Position numbers and translations under genes: made by a program
Shown here: piece after piece, positions 5,759-12,717 of the stretch
Numbering within the stretch: position 1 is the stretch's first letter
Layout: each line of letters starts with the position of its first letter
From: CAYYAQ01 sp964469555
Lineage (GTDB): Bacteria > Planctomycetota > UBA1135 > UBA2386
Assembly (NCBI GenBank): GCA_964469555.1
Contig: CAYYAQ010000148.1
Location: 1-12,717, forward strand
Direction of reading: 5' to 3'
Length of the DNA stretch: 12,717 bases
The notes under the pieces: generated by a model
The model's database searches: none
What the model saw: only the letters and a program-made list of their open reading frames with translations
What the model was told of the DNA's origin: nothing

Positions 5759-5787
5759 ACGATATCGAGGGGCCCCGACAGGGTCAA
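5759..5787 (-). promoter_or_regulatory. Candidate S10-operon promoter
   Basis: On the minus strand TTGACC (5787-5782) and TATCGT (5764-5759) are separated by 17 bases, matching the sigma-70 -35 and -10 boxes at five and four of six positions. The start of transcription would fall near 5752, leaving a leader of about 175 nt before the rpsJ ATG that contains the three hairpins listed separately. The call is from consensus only. Confidence 0.45.
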
Positions 5788-5805
5788 GTTCGGGGCTGGG
5801 CTTTT
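5772..5805 (+). terminator. Terminator-like hairpin on the plus strand
   Basis: A perfect seven-pair stem GCCCCGA/TCGGGGC with an 11-nt loop (5772-5796) is followed on the plus strand by TGGGC and five T, the layout of an intrinsic terminator for transcription opposite to all genes here, though the T run begins five bases after the stem. In the coding orientation the T tract lies on the wrong side, so it would not stop fusA transcripts. The -35 box of the S10 promoter candidate falls in its loop. It may terminate antisense transcription entering fusA. Confidence 0.3.
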
Positions 5806-5828
5806 TCATTCCCAACCCTCGCCGGGAC

Positions 5829-7814
5829 CTAACCTTCATCCACCACGGGGCGCAACCCGACCGGTCGCAGGTGCACGGAACCCAGCCCGCGCGTCAGGGA
5901 TCGGAGCTTCGTCGCGTAGCCCAGAACCCGTGACAGGGCGAGTTCGCCCCGCACCTGTCCACGCTCGTCGTCGTTGTGGACGTCGACGATGTCCACGCCG
6001 CGGGAACGCAGGTCCGCCAGGGCTCCGGACAGCGTGTCCGGGGGGCACGATACGACACAATCCACGTAAGGCTCCAAAGTTAGGGATACATCGCTGACGA
6101 GCCTGCGACAGCCGATCGCCAGCGCTTCACCGACGACCGCCTCCGCAGACACGCCGTCAGAGCCCGTACCGAGGTCCCCACTCGCCGCCGTTACGTCCAC
6201 TGACAGATCGTACGCCGCGTGCGGACCTGACATTCCGGCTCGGAGTTGAGCCAGGAGAAGCCGCCGAATCATCTCCACCGCGACGTCATCCTCGACGCGA
6301 ACATCCCCCACCGTGGCCAGCCCGGTGCCGGGGCGGGGGGTCACGGAAAGTTCGACCCGGGCGGCGTATTCCCGGCCATCCAGATGCCGGCGGCACTCGG
6401 CGCTGGCCGTCGCCGGCCTGGCGACGGTCTCGTGCCGGAGCACCTGGGGCGCGCTCAAGCGCACCTCCCTTCCCAGGGCGTGGACCAGCCGCTCTTCGAA
6501 CACCTGAAGGTGCAACTCCCCCATGCCCGAGACCAGCAGGGCCCCACTCTCCCGATCACGACCGAGCACGAGGGTCGGATCCTCGCGACAGAGCTTGACC
6601 GCGGCGGCCTGCATCGCGTCGTAATCACTGGCCAAGAGGGCTTCGAGCCGCGACGTGAGTACCGGGGATGGAAACTGGACCGACTCGAGGTGGACCGGGT
6701 GCCCCGGGGTGTAGAGCGTCTCGCCGGTGCTCAGGTCGACGTCGGCACACATCGCGGCAACGTCGCCCGCGCCGATCTCCTCGACTTCCTCGTGCTCCGC
6801 GGCGTGCAGCCGGGAGATACTCGAAACGTGGACCTGACCCTGGTGGCGGGACCCCCGGACGAGCTCGCCGGCGCGCAGTTGCCCGGAGTAGAGCCGCACG
6901 AAGTGCAGACACTCGTCACCGTCGAAAGCCACCTTGAACACAAGCGCGGACAGCGGGGCGTCCTCATCCGCGGGCACCGGCGTGCCGTCGACGCTGACGA
7001 CCGGTCTGTCGAGAGGCGAAGCCAGGTAGCGACAAACCGCGGTCAAGAGCCAGTCGAGACCGCGGTTGAAGAGGGCGCTCCCGGTCAGGACGGGGACGAT
7101 TCCACCGTCGAGCGTCGCGCGGCGCACCGCCCGGTGCAGACGATCGGCGTCCACGTCCCCACCCTCGACAAAGTCCTGCAGGATCGACTCGTCGTAGTCC
7201 GCGCAAGCCTCCACGATCGCCTGCCGGCTCGGTCGCCAAACCGAGAGATCGTCATTCGCGGCCCCGATCACCTTGTTCTCGATGAGGTCGCACAGGCCCA
7301 CGAGCTCGGCCCCCTTCCGCAGCGGCATCACGAGAGGCACCGCCGGGCACTGCAACCGATCCGACACTTCGATCAGGCTCGCCTCGAAATCAGCGGTCTC
7401 GCGGTCCATCTTGTTGATGAACACGAGCGCGGGCACGCGGTGCTCCTGTACCTGTCGCCAGACGATCTCCGTCTGCGACTCGACGCCGCGCACCGCGTCC
7501 AACACGACGATCACGCCGTCGAGAACCCGCAGCGACCGCTCCACCTCGGCGGTGAAGTCGACGTGACCCGGCGTGTCGATCACGTTGATGTGGAAGCCCC
7601 GCCAATCGACGCTCGTCACGGCAGCCGAGATAGAGATGCCCCTCTCCTGCTCCTCGGGCATGAAGTCCATCGTCGCCGTCCCGTCGTCGACCGCACCCAC
7701 GTAGCTCTGCCGACCTGCGCGGAACAGAAACCGCTCCGTCAGGGTCGTCTTGCCGGCGTTGATGTGAGCAACGATTCCGATGTTTCGGAGTCGGGCTAAG
7801 GATCGCCGTGCCAT
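5829..7814 (-). CDS. fusA: Elongation factor G paralogue, EF-G2-like
   Basis: 661 residues from ATG 7814 (MARRSLARLRNIGIVAH); EF-G is usually about 690-700. A translational GTPase with all five EF-G domains: P-loop AHINAGKTT (16-24), switch I ERGISIS (57-63), DTPGH (80-84), NKMD (134-137) and GSA (245-247); domain II with LVFKV and VRLYSGQL (about 290-312); domain III with EDPTLVLGRD and GMGELHL (430-436); domains IV and V ending in GYATKLRSLTRG. Changes from the canonical translocase: Asn for Asp in the P-loop, Ser for Thr in switch I, and a domain IV without the GGxGQ(Y/F) and YHxVDSS-type loops. The G-domain style (AAVTSVDWRG...) resembles mitochondrial EF-G2 and bacterial EF-G2, which can act in ribosome recycling. 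The start is SD-less; the frame is open 39 codons further to a GTG, but that part is low-complexity and outside the family. Function as main translocase is doubtful. Confidence 0.88.
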   Translation of the reverse strand: MARRSLARLRNIGIVAHINAGKTTLTERFLFRAGRQSYVGAVDDGTATMDFMPEEQERGISISAAVTSVDWRGFHINVIDTPGHVDFTAEVERSLRVLDGVIVVLDAVRGVESQTEIVWRQVQEHRVPALVFINKMDRETADFEASLIEVSDRLQCPAVPLVMPLRKGAELVGLCDLIENKVIGAANDDLSVWRPSRQAIVEACADYDESILQDFVEGGDVDADRLHRAVRRATLDGGIVPVLTGSALFNRGLDWLLTAVCRYLASPLDRPVVSVDGTPVPADEDAPLSALVFKVAFDGDECLHFVRLYSGQLRAGELVRGSRHQGQVHVSSISRLHAAEHEEVEEIGAGDVAAMCADVDLSTGETLYTPGHPVHLESVQFPSPVLTSRLEALLASDYDAMQAAAVKLCREDPTLVLGRDRESGALLVSGMGELHLQVFEERLVHALGREVRLSAPQVLRHETVARPATASAECRRHLDGREYAARVELSVTPRPGTGLATVGDVRVEDDVAVEMIRRLLLAQLRAGMSGPHAAYDLSVDVTAASGDLGTGSDGVSAEAVVGEALAIGCRRLVSDVSLTLEPYVDCVVSCPPDTLSGALADLRSRGVDIVDVHNDDERGQVRGELALSRVLGYATKLRSLTRGLGSVHLRPVGLRPVVDEG

Positions 7815-8104
7815 CGTGGTGGGAAGGGTATCCGGCCCGGGCACGGAGGGAAACGACGCTAGCGACACGCCACCGCCCGAAGGCTCCCAACGGAGCGGGC
7901 GCCGTCCCGCAAGTCCATCGCCACCCCCCACTGGTCCCCACCCTTCAGCGGATGTCGTCCACGTGTGAGTGCGTCTCTCCCCTGAGGGAGCCTAAGGGCA
8001 AGGACCAGTCGGGGGTAGCTGGCGGGGCGATTTGGCTAGGGTTGGGTCGCGGGGACGAGGGCGTCCGACTCGCGACGGCTGGGCATTGTGCCGGCTGCGA
8101 TCTG
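7815..8104 (-). other. rpsG-fusA spacer, highly structured
   Basis: 290 nt without a recognisable gene; the frame upstream of fusA is open for part of it but shows no conserved protein. The transcribed strand holds a 23-bp imperfect helix (7923-8016) and a second hairpin nearer fusA (7901-7874: CGCCC/GGGCG plus GCTCC/GGAGC with a four-base bulge). No convincing -35/-10 pair for fusA was found and no U tract follows either structure. In E. coli the S12-S7 spacer, one gene further upstream, is the S7 feedback site; here that spacer is only 20 nt. Confidence 0.7.
7923..8016 (-). promoter_or_regulatory. Long inverted repeat forming a 23-bp RNA helix
   Basis: The arms are 8016-7994 (ACCCCCGACTGGTCC, TTG, CCCTT) and 7945-7923 (AAGGG, TGG, GGACCAGTGGGGGGT). 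Paired as RNA they give 19 Watson-Crick pairs, three G-U pairs and one G-G mismatch, with a 48-nt apical part that contains a further perfect CTCCC/GGGAG stem (7990-7977). The G-U pairs become A-C mismatches on the other strand, so the structure is best in the mRNA orientation. It could be an RNase III processing site, a regulatory target or an mRNA-stability element. Confidence 0.6.
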
Positions 8105-8575
8105 CTACCAGGCGAAGTGGCTGTAGGCGCTGTTCGCCTCGGCCATCTTGTGGGTGTTCTCTTTCTTTGTGACCGCGGCGCCCTGGTTGTTGAAGGCGTC
8201 GAAGAGCTCGTCGGCCAGGCGGCGAGCCATCGGCTTGCCGCGCTTGCTGCGGGCCATGTCGATGAGCCAACGGATGGCCATGGTCTGCTGGCGCTTGCGG
8301 CTGACTTCGTGGGGGACCTGATAGGTCGCGCCGCCGACGCGCTTGCTGCGCACTTCGACGCGCGGACGAATGTTGTCGATGGCCTGATCGATGATCTCCA
8401 ACGGCTCCTTCTCGGTCTTCTTGGCGACGATGTCGACGGCGTCGTAGAGCAGGCGCTGGGCGACGCTCTTCTTGCCCTTCAGCATCAGCTTGTTGATGAT
8501 CTTCGAAGCGAGCTCGGAACCGTAGCGCGGATCGGGCTTGAGGTAGACCTCGGTAGACTTGTAGTTGCGTGGCAT
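8105..8575 (-). CDS. rpsG: Small-subunit protein S7
   Basis: 156 residues, exactly the usual length. S7 nucleates assembly of the 30S head, contacts the E site, and in E. coli represses the str operon. Seen: MPRNY..., LKPDPRYGSELASKIINKLMLKGKKSVAQRLLYDA (about 12-46), RVGGATYQVPHEV (79-91), RRLADELFDAFNNQGAAVTKKENTHKMAEANSAYSHFAW at the end. It starts 20 nt after rpsL with no Shine-Dalgarno match (CCAGCCAATAGCCAG precedes the ATG), so translation may be coupled to rpsL. Confidence 0.98.
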   Translation of the reverse strand: MPRNYKSTEVYLKPDPRYGSELASKIINKLMLKGKKSVAQRLLYDAVDIVAKKTEKEPLEIIDQAIDNIRPRVEVRSKRVGGATYQVPHEVSRKRQQTMAIRWLIDMARSKRGKPMARRLADELFDAFNNQGAAVTKKENTHKMAEANSAYSHFAW

Positions 8576-8595
8576 CTGGCTATTGGCTGGGGACT

Positions 8596-8970
8596 CTACT
8601 TCTTGGGACGCTTGGCTCCGTACTTCGAACGGCTACGACGCCGCTCGTCGACACCCGACGCGTCGAGCACACCACGCAACACGTGGTAGCGGACGCCGGG
8701 AAGATCGCGCACGCGACCCCCACGAATCAAGACAATGGAGTGTTCCTGGAGGTTGTGACCCTCACCCGGGATGTAGACGGTCACTTCCTTTCCGTTGCTG
8801 AGCCGGACCCTGGCGATCTTGCGAAGGGCCGAGTTCGGCTTCTTCGGAGTCATGGTCTTCACCTGCAGGCACACGCCGCGCCTTTGCGGGCATGAATCGA
8901 GCACCGGTGACTTGCTCCGTTTCTTGGACTTCTTGCGGCCCTTGCGGACCAGCTGGTTGATCGTCGGCAT
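8596..8970 (-). CDS. rpsL: Small-subunit protein S12 with Arg88
   Basis: 124 residues, the exact usual length. S12 sits at the decoding centre, sets translational accuracy, and is the classic streptomycin-resistance locus. Start MPTINQLVRKGRKK; TPKKPNSALRK (41-51) keeps the wild-type Lys43; GEGHNLQEHS (69-78); GGRVRDLPGVRYH (84-96), where position 88 is Arg (codon CGC at 8709-8707) instead of Lys; Asp89, the residue methylthiolated by RimO in E. coli, is kept. The frame is open 31 codons further upstream, but homology starts at this ATG. No Shine-Dalgarno sequence is visible. Confidence 0.98.
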   Translation of the reverse strand: MPTINQLVRKGRKKSKKRSKSPVLDSCPQRRGVCLQVKTMTPKKPNSALRKIARVRLSNGKEVTVYIPGEGHNLQEHSIVLIRGGRVRDLPGVRYHVLRGVLDASGVDERRRSRSKYGAKRPKK

Positions 8971-9026
8971 GCGGATTGCCCAATCTGCTCGAGAGAGGGA
9001 GTGCGAATGGGTTTCAGTGTCAGAGA

Positions 9027-9051
9027 GGGGCGAGAAGTCTAGGCTCGCCCC
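9027..9051 (-). terminator. Hairpin after rpoC, weak terminator candidate
   Basis: A perfect eight-pair GC-rich stem with a nine-base loop, 45 nt after the rpoC stop. It is followed by TCTCTGACAC, not a run of T, so it is not a standard intrinsic terminator. It could attenuate read-through from rpoBC, protect the 3' end of that mRNA, or simply coincide with the promoter candidate in its loop. Confidence 0.3.
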
Positions 9052-9063
9052 AGGGATTTTCAA
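9036..9063 (-). promoter_or_regulatory. Candidate str-operon promoter upstream of rpsL
   Basis: In the 126-nt rpoC-rpsL spacer, TTGAAA (9063-9058) and TAGACT (9041-9036) lie 16 bases apart, matching five and four consensus positions. Transcription would start near 9029, about 60 nt before rpsL. The -10 box lies in the loop of a perfect eight-pair hairpin (GGGGCGAG/CTCGCCCC, 9051-9027). Evidence is consensus only. Confidence 0.35.
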
Positions 9064-9096
9064 CTGCGGTGGAGATCCGCGCCTGCCAGGACGCGA

Positions 9097-12717
<3,621 letters not shown>

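Noticed and set aside
5611..5828. A tRNA or small RNA gene in the EF-G to rpsJ spacer
   Set aside because: The stems do not make a cloverleaf and there is no acceptor/T-arm arrangement. A leader structure fits better.
6246..7799. A 517-codon open frame on the plus strand opposite EF-G
   Set aside because: High-GC DNA gives long antisense frames. The translation shows no family motif, while the minus strand has full EF-G domains.
7815..7931. A 39-residue N-terminal extension of EF-G from a GTG at 7931
   Set aside because: It is low-complexity, has no homology to EF-G N-termini and includes the structured spacer. The ATG at 7814 fits the family.
8971..9063. A 31-residue N-terminal extension of S12
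   Set aside because: S12 proteins begin at the MPTINQL position. The extension is not conserved and overlaps the promoter candidate.

Overview
The window is a high-GC bacterial chromosome segment in which every gene lies on the minus strand. Read in the direction of transcription (from high to low coordinates) it holds the 3' part of rpoC, then rpsL, rpsG, an EF-G gene, rpsJ, rplD, rplW, rplB, rpsS, rplV, rpsC, rplP, rpmC, rpsQ, rplN, rplX and the first codons of the next gene, almost certainly rplE. This is the classic str - S10 - spc super-cluster. Seventeen coding sequences are supported. No mobile element, CRISPR array, tRNA or rRNA was seen.

The organism looks like a member of Planctomycetota or a neighbouring PVC-type lineage (moderate confidence). 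The grounds are the style of the S3 and L2 proteins, the SI3-type insertion in beta', and an EF-G resembling the EF-G2 / mtEFG2 branch, which is known from planctomycetes, spirochaetes and deltaproteobacteria. No 16S gene or other decisive marker is present.

Layout. Positions 12717-9097: RNA polymerase beta', missing roughly its first 290 residues and carrying a long Pro/Asp-rich C-terminal tail. Positions 8970-8105: S12 and S7, preceded by a weak promoter candidate. Positions 8104-7815: a 290-nt spacer that can fold into a 23-bp imperfect helix in the transcribed orientation. Positions 7814-5829: an EF-G paralogue with altered GTPase and domain IV motifs, in the slot where the translocase gene fusA normally sits; no tuf follows. 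Positions 5828-5578: a spacer with a promoter candidate and three consecutive hairpins, a plausible S10-operon leader. Positions 5577-1: S10 and spc genes, tightly packed, three pairs joined by TGATG stop/start overlaps.

The most unusual points are: (1) rplC (L3) is absent from between rpsJ and rplD, where a 157-nt spacer remains; (2) the EF-G gene is a divergent EF-G2-like paralogue and tuf is missing; (3) the structured rpsG-fusA spacer; (4) Arg at S12 position 88, an exchange known to give streptomycin resistance; (5) low-complexity tails built from 12-bp repeats, acidic on L22 and Lys/Ser/Asp-rich at the start of L5; (6) loss of the KOW glycines in L24. No wholly new multigene system is visible. 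The novelty lies in the rearranged content and RNA structure of an otherwise very conserved locus.
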